Shown here piece by piece: positions 16,528 through 24,230 of a DNA stretch of 37,435 nt. How positions within the stretch are numbered: position 1 is the stretch's first letter; every line of letters starts with the position of its first letter. The DNA is from an uncultured Prevotellaceae bacterium (GTDB taxonomy: Bacteria; Bacteroidota; Bacteroidia; Bacteroidales; Bacteroidaceae), in NCBI GenBank assembly GCA_902767045.1, contig CACXFT010000051.1, forward strand, positions 1 through 37,435. The letters run 5' to 3'. The position numbers were made by a program, and so were the translations under genes. The notes under the pieces were generated by a model. The model worked only from the letters and a program-made list of their open reading frames with translations, had not been told where the DNA came from and ran no database searches.

Positions 16528-17456
16528 AAATACAAATCATCATCTTTTCTTTCAATCGAGCTATGCAGCTTGATGCGTTGCTAAACTCTATTGAAAAATT
16601 CATAGGTAAAGACCTATGTGATAGAATAAGTGTAATATATAACACCTCTTCTGTTGATTTTGAAAGGGGGTATTCGATACTGAAGGAACGCTATGACTGC
16701 CAGTTCCTGAAAGAATCACAAGAGAGTTGTAGATTATATCCATTGCCTTGCTACTTGAGACCTTTTAATTGGAGAAAACTGATACGGAATCCGAAAGCTC
16801 GCAGACAGAAGACCAACTTCAGAGAACTGACACTGCAATGCCTTTCAGAATCTGATGCTGAACTTACGATGTTTCTTACCGATGATTCAATCTTTATACA
16901 ACCAGTTGATATGAGGAAAGAATGGATGGAGATGGTAAATAGTAATGCCAAGAACACTCAACTATCACTGCGATTAGGAAATGGTTACGATATTATGCCC
17001 ACCAAAAGAAATGAAGAAAATGGTCTTATCTCTTGGCGCTACTCGGACAATCGAATAAATACGAGTTGGGGCTATCGTTTTTCTGTTGATGCTCATCTAT
17101 ATCAAACGCAACAATTGGAAAGTATCCTTAGAAAGTGTATTTTTACTAATCCATCATATTTAGAAGGCTTTGTGCAAGATTACGCTACTCGCCATGATCT
17201 ATGGAATAATGGCTACTCTCTTAAACAGCCTTGCATTCTAAGCTATCCGCTTAATATGGTGCAGACGATTGACAGAAACGAATCACAGAATCTCTCTCCC
17301 CAAATGATGAACGACCTGTATTTGAGAGGTCATAAGATTGTTTATCCTATACCATCTTCCATAACCGCATTTCAGCAATATCCAGAATATGTTGAGTTCG
17401 AGAATACCGAATCAAATCAGAGAGAACGTATAAGTCTTTTTGCCCCCACATTTTAA
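16524..17456 (+). CDS. Glycosyltransferase, GT2-like (GT-A fold)
   Basis: A 310-residue protein that begins MKIQIIIFSFNRAMQLDALL, like the first strand and helix of a GT-A nucleotide-binding domain, with S-x-N-R-A. FLTDDSIFIQP around residues 117-127 is a likely DXD-type metal site (D120, D121). YLEGFVQDYATR further on is compatible with an acceptor-side motif. It lacks the classical VDDGS segment, so it is a divergent relative of GT2, of the kind often annotated as a hypothetical glycosyltransferase in capsule loci. Soluble, no signal peptide. Donor and acceptor unknown. It overlaps the upstream gene by four bases. Confidence 0.65.
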   Translation: MKIQIIIFSFNRAMQLDALLNSIEKFIGKDLCDRISVIYNTSSVDFERGYSILKERYDCQFLKESQESCRLYPLPCYLRPFNWRKLIRNPKARRQKTNFRELTLQCLSESDAELTMFLTDDSIFIQPVDMRKEWMEMVNSNAKNTQLSLRLGNGYDIMPTKRNEENGLISWRYSDNRINTSWGYRFSVDAHLYQTQQLESILRKCIFTNPSYLEGFVQDYATRHDLWNNGYSLKQPCILSYPLNMVQTIDRNESQNLSPQMMNDLYLRGHKIVYPIPSSITAFQQYPEYVEFENTESNQRERISLFAPTF

Positions 17457-17465
17457 CTCCTCATA

Positions 17466-18434
17466 ATGATAAAGTATTCAGTAGTTACTCCTGTTTTTAA
17501 CCGCTCGGATTGCGTGGAGCGCTGCTTGGAAAGTGTGACACGCAACCTAAGGGAAAGGGATGATATTGAGCATATCGTGGTGGATGATGGTTCAACGGAT
17601 TCCTCGGCAATGATAATGAGAAAGTATCAAAAAGAGCATAGTCATGTCCGTTGCATCTTTTTCCCACACAATCGGGGTACCAATGCTGCCCGTAATGCTG
17701 CAATAGCATCTGCAAAAGGAAAATTCTGCATAATTCTTGATAGTGATGACTATTGGGATGAAAATGCTTTGGCAACAATTGACAAAACAGTATCAGCTTA
17801 TCCTTACATACGGCATTTCTGTTTTGCACCGGATGACATGCTTCAAACTTATGCAAAAAATCCGTTATTGGCAGGTAAGCCTGAATGTATCCTTTCTTTT
17901 GCGGACTTCCTTTTAGGCAGAGTAAGTGGCGATTTCGTTCATGTGATGAGTACAGACATTGTCAGGCGTCACCCCTTTGATGAAGAGTTACGTATCTATG
18001 AAGGCGTTTTCTTTTTAGCTTTCTATAAAGAGTCTAAAACAATCCTTTTTGTTAATAAGGTAGTCAGCCATCGCGAGCGTGGAAGGGACGACAGCGTAAG
18101 CTATGATTTTCTGAGAACTAACAGAAAGGTCGTAGAGCGAACTATAAAGGCAGAGGAGCTGTTGGTAGAAGGCTATACGGCAGACATGGACAAAACAGAG
18201 GAAGGAATTGCTTGCTTGTATCAGCATTATTTGACTTTGTTAGACAATTATAATCTTCTATGTGAATACGAAAAAGCGAAGGCAACTATTTCTAATATAG
18301 AAAAATTGGGGGGCTATGTCGTTCCCTATACCATGAAATGGATTTGCAGTATGCATTTAGGAAAATTATATTTCTTTATGCTCAAACTGTTTCTGCAGAT
18401 TAAATATAATGTTTTGCGTTTCAATGTGAAATAA
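17466..18434 (+). CDS. Glycosyltransferase family 2
   Basis: A 322-residue GT-A enzyme with complete GT2 marks: YSVVTPVFNRSDCVERCLES at the start, VVDDGSTDSS (38-47) for nucleotide binding, NRGTNAARNAAIASAKGKF, and the DSDD metal site at 92-95 followed by YW. The C-terminal half is a helical acceptor domain without membrane segments. It should add one sugar of the repeat unit on the cytoplasmic face. The specific sugar cannot be told. It lies nine bases after the previous gene and one base before the next. Confidence 0.85.
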   Translation: MIKYSVVTPVFNRSDCVERCLESVTRNLRERDDIEHIVVDDGSTDSSAMIMRKYQKEHSHVRCIFFPHNRGTNAARNAAIASAKGKFCIILDSDDYWDENALATIDKTVSAYPYIRHFCFAPDDMLQTYAKNPLLAGKPECILSFADFLLGRVSGDFVHVMSTDIVRRHPFDEELRIYEGVFFLAFYKESKTILFVNKVVSHRERGRDDSVSYDFLRTNRKVVERTIKAEELLVEGYTADMDKTEEGIACLYQHYLTLLDNYNLLCEYEKAKATISNIEKLGGYVVPYTMKWICSMHLGKLYFFMLKLFLQIKYNVLRFNVK

Positions 18435-18435
18435 A

Positions 18436-19170
18436 ATGATACCCAAATTTATTCATTATTGCTGGTTTGGCAGAAACCCATTGCCGCCTTTGGCTGAGAA
18501 GTGCATAGCTTCTTGGAAAAAATATCTTCCTGGTTATGAAATAAAGGAATGGAATGAGGACAATTTTGATGTAAATATAATTCCGTACACGGCTGAAGCT
18601 TATGCATCAAAGAAATATGCTTTTGTGAGTGACTATGCTCGTTTCTGGATATTATATCATTATGGCGGTATATATTTTGATACAGACGTGGAAGTTGTCA
18701 AACCTTTAAATGACATAATAGAACGTGGAGCTTTTATGGGTTTTGAGCGTGATCCTGATAAATGGCGTAAGGGCTATGTTGCTCCAGGGTTGGGATTAGC
18801 TGTGGCTAAAGAAGATATGATAATATGGGCTTTAATGGAGAATTATAGGAATCTTCATTTTCGGTTACCAAATGGAGATTTGAATATAGCGAAGACAATA
18901 GTTCATTATACGACTGAAATCCTTGAAGCAAATGGATTAAAACAGATAGGTGGGATTCAGAAAGTCGGGAATTTCTATATTTATCCATCGGAATATTTTG
19001 CGCCTATTCATTTTGTAACTAGACGTCTTCATGTAACAAAAAATACACGAACGATTCATCGGTATATGGCCTCTTGGACTGATAAAAAAAACAAAACGAT
19101 AATAGATTATATTAAACACTATCTTCCAGAATTCGTGTTAATCTGGTATAATCGCTTGTCTTTTCAGTAA
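18436..19170 (+). CDS. Glycosyltransferase family 32 (DXD type)
   Basis: A 244-residue protein with the typical GT32 start IPKFIHYCWFGRNPLPPLAE, the stretch SDYARFWILYHYGGIYFDTD, and the DXD metal site at D82/D84 (YFDTDVEVVKP). GT32 includes OCH1-like mannosyltransferases and many bacterial capsule enzymes that transfer Gal, Glc or Man type sugars; the donor here cannot be read off. The length is normal for short bacterial members. It starts one base after the preceding stop. The 77 bases after it (19171-19247) hold no recognised signal and end the tightly packed part of the operon. Confidence 0.83.
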   Translation: MIPKFIHYCWFGRNPLPPLAEKCIASWKKYLPGYEIKEWNEDNFDVNIIPYTAEAYASKKYAFVSDYARFWILYHYGGIYFDTDVEVVKPLNDIIERGAFMGFERDPDKWRKGYVAPGLGLAVAKEDMIIWALMENYRNLHFRLPNGDLNIAKTIVHYTTEILEANGLKQIGGIQKVGNFYIYPSEYFAPIHFVTRRLHVTKNTRTIHRYMASWTDKKNKTIIDYIKHYLPEFVLIWYNRLSFQ

Positions 19171-19247
19171 GCATCCAAAAGTGACGTGTTGTTGCGATTT
19201 GACAATACGTTAAACAACAACTAAAGAAATTATAATTATATAGTTGA

Positions 19248-20360
19248 ATGGATAAACACAAGATTATTGCTGTTGCTCCCTCTCTTGATACACGAACCAA
19301 CGTCAGTGGAGTTTCTGCTGTTGTCAATTTCATCATTGATAACAACAAAGATGTTAGATATGAGCACTTTTTGCAGGGAAAGAGTGATCTTGATAATGGA
19401 GGAGTTTTTCATAGATTGGCTCGTGTTATTGGCAACTATAGACGCTGGAAGGTATTGCTGAAAGAGAAGAAAGACTATTTGATTCACTACAATTTTCCGT
19501 TAGACACGCCTTCTATTTTGCGTGATTATTTCTTTCTGCGTTACGCAGTTAAAAAAAGAACACCTATGGTAGTCCATCTGCATGGAGGATTGTACTTGTT
19601 TAAAGAAAGAAAACCATGGATTATCAAGAAGATGCTGAACAGCGTTTTTTCATGGCAGTGTCAGTTTGTTGCATTGAGCAAGAAAGAGAAAGAAACCATA
19701 GAAAAGGAATATGGGGCAACCCATGTGGAAGTTCTGCCTAATTGTGTTGATTTACGAGATGCAAAAGCATTTGAAAGAAATAATCACCTCGATGAAATAC
19801 TACATATTTTATATCTTGGCAGAATAGAACCCAATAAGGGGGTGGAATATATGTTAAAGGCTGCTGAACAGCTGAGGGGTATGGGAGTGAAGATATTACT
19901 GCATATTGCAGGGAAAGACCAATGTCAAGATTATTATGTTCCTTTGTTTGAGGAATCATTGAAGGAAAACTTTATATATGAGGGCGTAGTGACAGGAACG
20001 GCAAAAACTGAGCTGTTAAAGAAATGCCAGGTGTTCTTGCTGCCATCCTTCTACGAAGGATTACCGATCTCACTCCTTGAAGCTATGAGCTTTGGAGAAG
20101 TGCCTGTGGTGACGAATGTAGGAAGTATTGGTGAGGTGGTGAAAGATGACGAAAATGGTATATTTGTCAAAGTGAAGGATTGTGAAACGATTGTAGATGC
20201 CATTTCTCACTTGTATGAAGATAGGGCTTTTTTGCAGAGTCTCTCCCAAAAATCAAGATCTACTATTTTGCAAAAGTTCTCTCCTGAAGAATATGTTAAT
20301 AAGTTGAATTCTATCTATGATAGATGTAAAATAAAATGGACAAATTATTGTGTTTTTTGA
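19248..20360 (+). CDS. Glycosyltransferase family 4 (GT-B fold)
   Basis: A 370-residue GT4 enzyme. The N-terminal domain starts KIIAVAPSLDTRTNVSGVSA. The C-terminal domain starts LHILYLGRIEPNKGVEYML and has VFLLPSFYEGLPISLLEAMS, the ExGxPxxxxEAM motif that holds the nucleotide sugar, then GSIGEVVKDDENGIFV. All main GT4 positions are present, so it should be active. It sits after a 77-base gap and may begin a second translational unit together with the acetyltransferase that follows. Confidence 0.87.
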   Translation: MDKHKIIAVAPSLDTRTNVSGVSAVVNFIIDNNKDVRYEHFLQGKSDLDNGGVFHRLARVIGNYRRWKVLLKEKKDYLIHYNFPLDTPSILRDYFFLRYAVKKRTPMVVHLHGGLYLFKERKPWIIKKMLNSVFSWQCQFVALSKKEKETIEKEYGATHVEVLPNCVDLRDAKAFERNNHLDEILHILYLGRIEPNKGVEYMLKAAEQLRGMGVKILLHIAGKDQCQDYYVPLFEESLKENFIYEGVVTGTAKTELLKKCQVFLLPSFYEGLPISLLEAMSFGEVPVVTNVGSIGEVVKDDENGIFVKVKDCETIVDAISHLYEDRAFLQSLSQKSRSTILQKFSPEEYVNKLNSIYDRCKIKWTNYCVF

Positions 20361-20375
20361 TGTCGGGGGGTAAAA

Positions 20376-20918
20376 TTGAGCAGTGCACCTTCCTATGTGT
20401 GGGACAAGCTATGGTCGCCAATATATAAGGCGTGCATGAAGCATTGCGGTAAAGGAGTTTATCTGAGACCGACGTGCTCAGATTTTAAAGGTTTGTGGAA
20501 TCTGTCGATTGGTGAGGGATCGAGTATTCCTAAAGGATCCACATTATATTGTACTGGCGCAACGCTGACCATTGGTCGAAAAGTTATTTTTGGCCCGAAA
20601 CCAACAATCATAACAGGTGACCATAGGATAGACATCCTTGGAAAGTATATCATAGATGTGTCGGATAAAGATAAGTTGTTGGAGAATGATATGCCAGTCG
20701 TAATAGAAGATGATGTGTTGTGTGGAGCAAATGTGACAATATTGAAGGGAGTCACTATAGGACGCGGAAGTGTTGTGGCCGCTGGCGCTGTGGTAACCAA
20801 GTCCTTCCCTCCTTATAGCATTATAGGTGGCGTTCCAGCAAAATTACTGAAAATGAGATTTACACCAGAACAAATTATAGAGCATGAACAAAAGATATAT
20901 GAGCAAACAAGCTTCTAA
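20376..20918 (+). CDS. Hexapeptide-repeat acetyltransferase, start unclear
   Basis: A left-handed beta-helix acetyltransferase of about 180 residues, with the likely catalytic histidine at H83 (ITGDHRIDI), hexapeptide repeats GEGSSIPKGSTLYCTGATLT and GANVTILKGVTIGRGSVVAA, and the closing GGVPAKLLKMRF. It is similar in size and end to WbbJ/NodL-type sugar O-acetyltransferases. The start given is TTG 20376. A better-looking ATG at 20360, overlapping the upstream TGA, is out of frame by one base: it reads ATG TCG GGG GGG then TAA. With one more G in the six-G run at 20365-20370, that ATG would read MSGGVKLSSAPSYVWD and join the frame. The gene may therefore be slipped off, or may use TTG. Confidence 0.75.
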   Translation: MSSAPSYVWDKLWSPIYKACMKHCGKGVYLRPTCSDFKGLWNLSIGEGSSIPKGSTLYCTGATLTIGRKVIFGPKPTIITGDHRIDILGKYIIDVSDKDKLLENDMPVVIEDDVLCGANVTILKGVTIGRGSVVAAGAVVTKSFPPYSIIGGVPAKLLKMRFTPEQIIEHEQKIYEQTSF

Positions 20919-21007
20919 TCTGATGTGGTATTTTGTAACTGAAGATGTATATTATTAGAGAAGAGAATAAGCCATATCGTGTTTAAGTCAAAGTACATAA
21001 CAAATAT

Positions 21008-21799
21008 ATGTTGAGACTAAGTGAACTGAACATCGTGGAATCGCGGGAGGCTTTACGGCTGATCCCTGAGGGGAAGGTGCTCATCAATACTATCAATGCG
21101 CATTCGTTTAACGTAGCGCAGAAGGATGAGCTGTTTGCTCAAGCTCTCGCTGATGGGGATTACTTGATTCCTGACGGGTCAAGCATCATTAAGGCTTGCA
21201 AGCTTCTGAAAGCTAAGTCTCAGCCTAAGGAAAGAATTGCTGGATGGGACCTTTTCGCTTTCGAAATGCAAAGGCTAACGCAGAAAGCAGAAAGCAGAGA
21301 ACAGAAAACAGAGAACAGAGGCGCTGAGCTAAAGCAGAAAGAAGATAGCAGAAGGCAGAAACTGAAGGTGATGTTCATGGGGTCGTCGGAGAAAGTGCTG
21401 GAATTGATTCGGAAGCGGGCGGCGGTGGACTACCCGAACCTTGAGGTGGTGACGTATTCGCCGCCGTATAAGTCGGAGTTCTCGGAGGAGGACAATGCGG
21501 CTATCATCAAGGCTATCAACGATGCGAATCCGGACTTGCTGTGGATAGGCATGACGGCACCGAAGCAGGAGAAATGGACGTACGCACACTGGAAGGATCT
21601 GGACATCCACTGTCATGTGGGCACCATCGGGGCGGTGTTCGACTTCTATGCCGGCACTGCACAGAGGGCTCCCGAATGGTGGCAGCAACATTCGCTGGAA
21701 TGGCTCTACCGGCTGGTGAAGGAGCCGAAGCGCATGTGGCGGAGATATGTAATAGGTAATCCGCTCTTCCTTTGGAACATTGGCAAAGAAAGAGTTTAG
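21008..21799 (+). CDS. WecG/TagA/CpsF family glycosyltransferase (GT26) with repeat insertion
   Basis: A 263-residue GT26 enzyme. Family marks are INTINAHSFNVAQ, IPDGSSI (conserved PDG aspartate), PKERIAGWDLF, KVMFMGSSEKVLELI, WIGMTAPKQEKW, and HVGTIGAVFDFYAGT, then RAPEWWQQHSLEWLYRL. WecG adds ManNAcA and TagA adds ManNAc to the first GlcNAc on undecaprenyl-PP, so this enzyme probably makes the second step of the repeat unit; the donor is not certain. Between the two halves, residues of about 92-118 are a charged, low-complexity insert (KAESREQKTENR, then KQKEDSRRQK) encoded by a 7-base tandem repeat, where other members have a short link. The coding after the insert looks richer in G+C than the part before. 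It is the last gene of the locus. Confidence 0.85.
   Translation: MLRLSELNIVESREALRLIPEGKVLINTINAHSFNVAQKDELFAQALADGDYLIPDGSSIIKACKLLKAKSQPKERIAGWDLFAFEMQRLTQKAESREQKTENRGAELKQKEDSRRQKLKVMFMGSSEKVLELIRKRAAVDYPNLEVVTYSPPYKSEFSEEDNAAIIKAINDANPDLLWIGMTAPKQEKWTYAHWKDLDIHCHVGTIGAVFDFYAGTAQRAPEWWQQHSLEWLYRLVKEPKRMWRRYVIGNPLFLWNIGKERV
21281..21322 (+). repeat. Tandem 7-base repeat inside the wecG-like gene
   Basis: Six head-to-tail 7-base units lie at 21281-21322: CAGAAAG twice, CAGAGAA, CAGAAAA, CAGAGAA and CAGAGGC. Related units continue less regularly to about 21361 (CAGAAAG, CAGAAGG, CAGAAAC). Seven is not a multiple of three, so gain or loss of a single unit would shift the frame; the present number keeps the gene open. 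Such CAGARAR repeats look like intergenic low-complexity sequence, and finding them in a coding region is unusual. Confidence 0.85.
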
Positions 21800-21925
21800 A
21801 GGCCGTACTTCTTGCGGATGATGGACTAGGCTGAAGAATAGATAATCGTGGCATTATTTATAGAGGCATAACCGATGCAAGAAGGCTGAGGGATAATAAA
21901 ATAGATTACTGCAAAGATATAAATA

Positions 21926-21958
21926 AATCGGTATTCCGCAATGTGCGGGATACCGATT
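21926..21958. terminator. Convergent terminator between the capsule locus and the S9 peptidase
   Basis: The arm AATCGGTATTCCGCA (21926-21940) pairs with TGCGGGATACCGATT (21944-21958) around the loop ATG, with a single G-T type mismatch over 15 pairs. T-rich sequence follows on the plus strand (TTTTC), and A-rich sequence precedes it (AAATAAA), which serves the minus strand. It lies 126 bases after the wecG-like stop and 32 bases beyond the S9 peptidase stop, so it can end both transcripts. Confidence 0.85.
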
Positions 21959-21990
21959 TTCTTGTTGGCTGGATTTTAGGGTTTTATACG

Positions 21991-24210
21991 TTATTTCAAC
22001 CAGCGGTTGAGCCAGTTGAAGAAAGTTCGTTGCCAGAGAATGCCGTTTTGTGGTTTCAGCACCCAGTGGTTTTCGTCGGGGAAGATGAGCAGTTGTGCTT
22101 CAATGCCCCGCAAACGGGCAGCATTGAAGGCTCCCATGCCTTGGTTGGCGTTGATGCGGTAGTCTTTCTCGCCATGTATGCACAGGATGGGGGTGTCCCA
22201 TTTGTCAACGAAGCGGTGGGGGGAGTTTTCGTAGGTGCGGCGCGCATTCTCGCTGAGGTCTTTGTTCCAATAGGCATCTTCATACTCCCAGTTCGAGAAC
22301 CACACCTCTTCCGTGTCGGTGTACATCGATTCCAGGTTGAAGGCTCCATCGTGGGCGATGAAACACTTGAAGCGACCCTCGTGGTGGCCGGCGAGATAGT
22401 AAACAGAGAAACCGCCAAAGGATGCTCCCACGGCTCCCATTCGGTCGCGGTCTACATAGGGCAGGTTCTCGGCGGCATCGTCGATGGCACTCAGGTAGTC
22501 GCGCATGCACTGTCCGGTCCAGTCGCCAGAGATTTGTTCGTTCCATTCACTGCCAAACCCAGGCAGTCCCCGGCGGTTGGGTGCTATCACCACATACCCC
22601 TGCGAAGCCATAATCATAAAATTCCAGCGGTAGCTCCAGAACTGGCTCACCGGACTTTGCGGTCCGCCTTCGCAGAAGAGCAGGGTGGGGTATTGCTTTG
22701 TTTCATCGAAATTGGGCGGCAGGATTACCCAGTAGAGCATGTCTTTGCCGTCGCTGGTTTTCACCCATCGCTGTTGCACCTTACCGCCATCCAGCTGGTC
22801 GAAGATGTGTTTGTTCTCGTTGGTGATTTGTTCAACCTTCGTCTTTTCAGTCTTTTTAGAGTCGGGGGTGATCACATAGAGGTCGGCGGCATGGAAATAG
22901 TCGTGGCGTTCAGCCAGAATTTGTTTGCCGTTGTTGAGCATCTGCAGCGAACCGAAGTCGGCCCAGTCGTCGGTGAGTTGTTTCACTTCACCTTTCCAGT
23001 TGATGGAGTAGAGGTTTTCGGTGGCATGCCACACGCCTATGAAGTAGAGAGTGGCATCTTTAGAGTCGCTCCAGCAAAAGTCATCGACGTTGGAATCGAA
23101 GCTCTCGGTAACATATTTCTTCTTCCCTTCTTTCAGGTCGAAGACAAGCAGTCGGTTGCGGTCGCTTTCATATCCGTCACGTTCCATAGAAAGCCACGCC
23201 AGGTATCGTCCGTCGGGCGAGAACTTCGGATTCTGGTCGTAGCCAACGTTGAAGTCGGTTCCTTTTTCCTTGCCGACTGCATTGATGCGCTGGTTTTTCA
23301 TCGACTTGGTGGGGTCGACACGTTTCTCAGCATCTTTGGCAAAGGGGTTGTTGGGCAGGTTGTTGTCTTCTTTGCAGAGATTGCGCAGTTTGTCTTTACT
23401 GCCTTTCTCTGCATCGAGTGAATAGAGGAAGATGTCTGAATCGGTGGAGATGGCATAGGCAACCCCTTCCTTCATGCGGCAGGTGTAGGCAATGTGCTTT
23501 GAGTCGGGACTCCAGGCCAGTTGCTCAATGCCTCCAAAGGGTGCCATCGGACATTCGTAGGGCATGCCGTTGAGGATATCCTCCTCACTGCCGATGGTTC
23601 CGTCTTCGGCAACAGGTGCAAGGAACGGGTGTGCGATGGTTTCAACATAGTGGTCCCAGTGGCGGTAGTTCAGGTCGGTGACCAGACGGCCGGTGGCCTT
23701 TGGCAGGTCGCTGGGATTCTGCTGAATGCTGCCATGGTATGGAATGCTTTTGATGAGGATGACATACTGAAGGTTCGGTGAGAAGAGAAATCCCTCCACT
23801 TCGCCTTTGGTATGGGAGAGCTGCCTGCGGTTGGTGCCGTCGATGTTCATCGCCCACACTTCGCCATCAGAGATGAAGGCTATGCGTTCGTTTGAAAGCC
23901 AGGCGGCATCGGTTTCGTTTTTGGCAGTTGTTGTGAGCTGTTTTTGATTTTTGCCGTTGCTGTCCATCACATATAATATATGATGGCTCTTGTTTTCTTG
24001 AACGCTGTAGTATGCAACATTATACACGATGTGTTTGCCGTCGGGTGCTGCGGCATAGCCTCCAATTCTTCCCATTGCCCAGAGAGCCTCGGGAGTCATT
24101 TGCCGGCTGTTGAGTTGAATGTTGTTTTTTCCAATCATTGTTTGTGCGGTGGTTGTCAAGCAGCCCGTGGTGAGCATTGCAGCAACAGCTATATTTCTTA
24201 TGGTGTTCAT
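21991..24210 (-). CDS. S9 family prolyl oligopeptidase, exported
   Basis: A 739-residue serine peptidase. A signal peptide (about 1-22, ending near TTAQT) sends it to the periplasm. Residues of about 30-450 form the WD40-like beta-propeller with repeated SPD-type blades (AWSPDSKHIAYT, KFSPDGRYLAW). The C-terminal alpha/beta hydrolase has the catalytic triad S597 (GASFGG), D683 (HGEKDYR) and H715 (DENHW). It is close to Bacteroidales dipeptidyl/acylaminoacyl peptidases (DPP5-like) that trim peptides in these protein-using bacteria. Length is normal. It starts 20 bases after yidC and is probably read from the pyrG-yidC transcript. Confidence 0.88.
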   Translation of the reverse strand: MNTIRNIAVAAMLTTGCLTTTAQTMIGKNNIQLNSRQMTPEALWAMGRIGGYAAAPDGKHIVYNVAYYSVQENKSHHILYVMDSNGKNQKQLTTTAKNETDAAWLSNERIAFISDGEVWAMNIDGTNRRQLSHTKGEVEGFLFSPNLQYVILIKSIPYHGSIQQNPSDLPKATGRLVTDLNYRHWDHYVETIAHPFLAPVAEDGTIGSEEDILNGMPYECPMAPFGGIEQLAWSPDSKHIAYTCRMKEGVAYAISTDSDIFLYSLDAEKGSKDKLRNLCKEDNNLPNNPFAKDAEKRVDPTKSMKNQRINAVGKEKGTDFNVGYDQNPKFSPDGRYLAWLSMERDGYESDRNRLLVFDLKEGKKKYVTESFDSNVDDFCWSDSKDATLYFIGVWHATENLYSINWKGEVKQLTDDWADFGSLQMLNNGKQILAERHDYFHAADLYVITPDSKKTEKTKVEQITNENKHIFDQLDGGKVQQRWVKTSDGKDMLYWVILPPNFDETKQYPTLLFCEGGPQSPVSQFWSYRWNFMIMASQGYVVIAPNRRGLPGFGSEWNEQISGDWTGQCMRDYLSAIDDAAENLPYVDRDRMGAVGASFGGFSVYYLAGHHEGRFKCFIAHDGAFNLESMYTDTEEVWFSNWEYEDAYWNKDLSENARRTYENSPHRFVDKWDTPILCIHGEKDYRINANQGMGAFNAARLRGIEAQLLIFPDENHWVLKPQNGILWQRTFFNWLNRWLK

Positions 24211-24230
24211 GTTTGAATGTCTTTTTTTAG

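Noticed and set aside
21797-21826. Minus-strand SIIRKKYGL followed by a stop, overlapping the wecG-like stop
   Set aside because: It looks like the end of a protein, but an in-frame stop lies directly before it, leaving nine codons; too short to support a gene fragment.
21943-23421. Long plus-strand open frame opposite the S9 peptidase, and a similar one opposite yidC/pyrG (25875-27359)
   Set aside because: Both are antisense shadows of well-supported genes with catalytic motifs; the plus-strand proteins have no family pattern.
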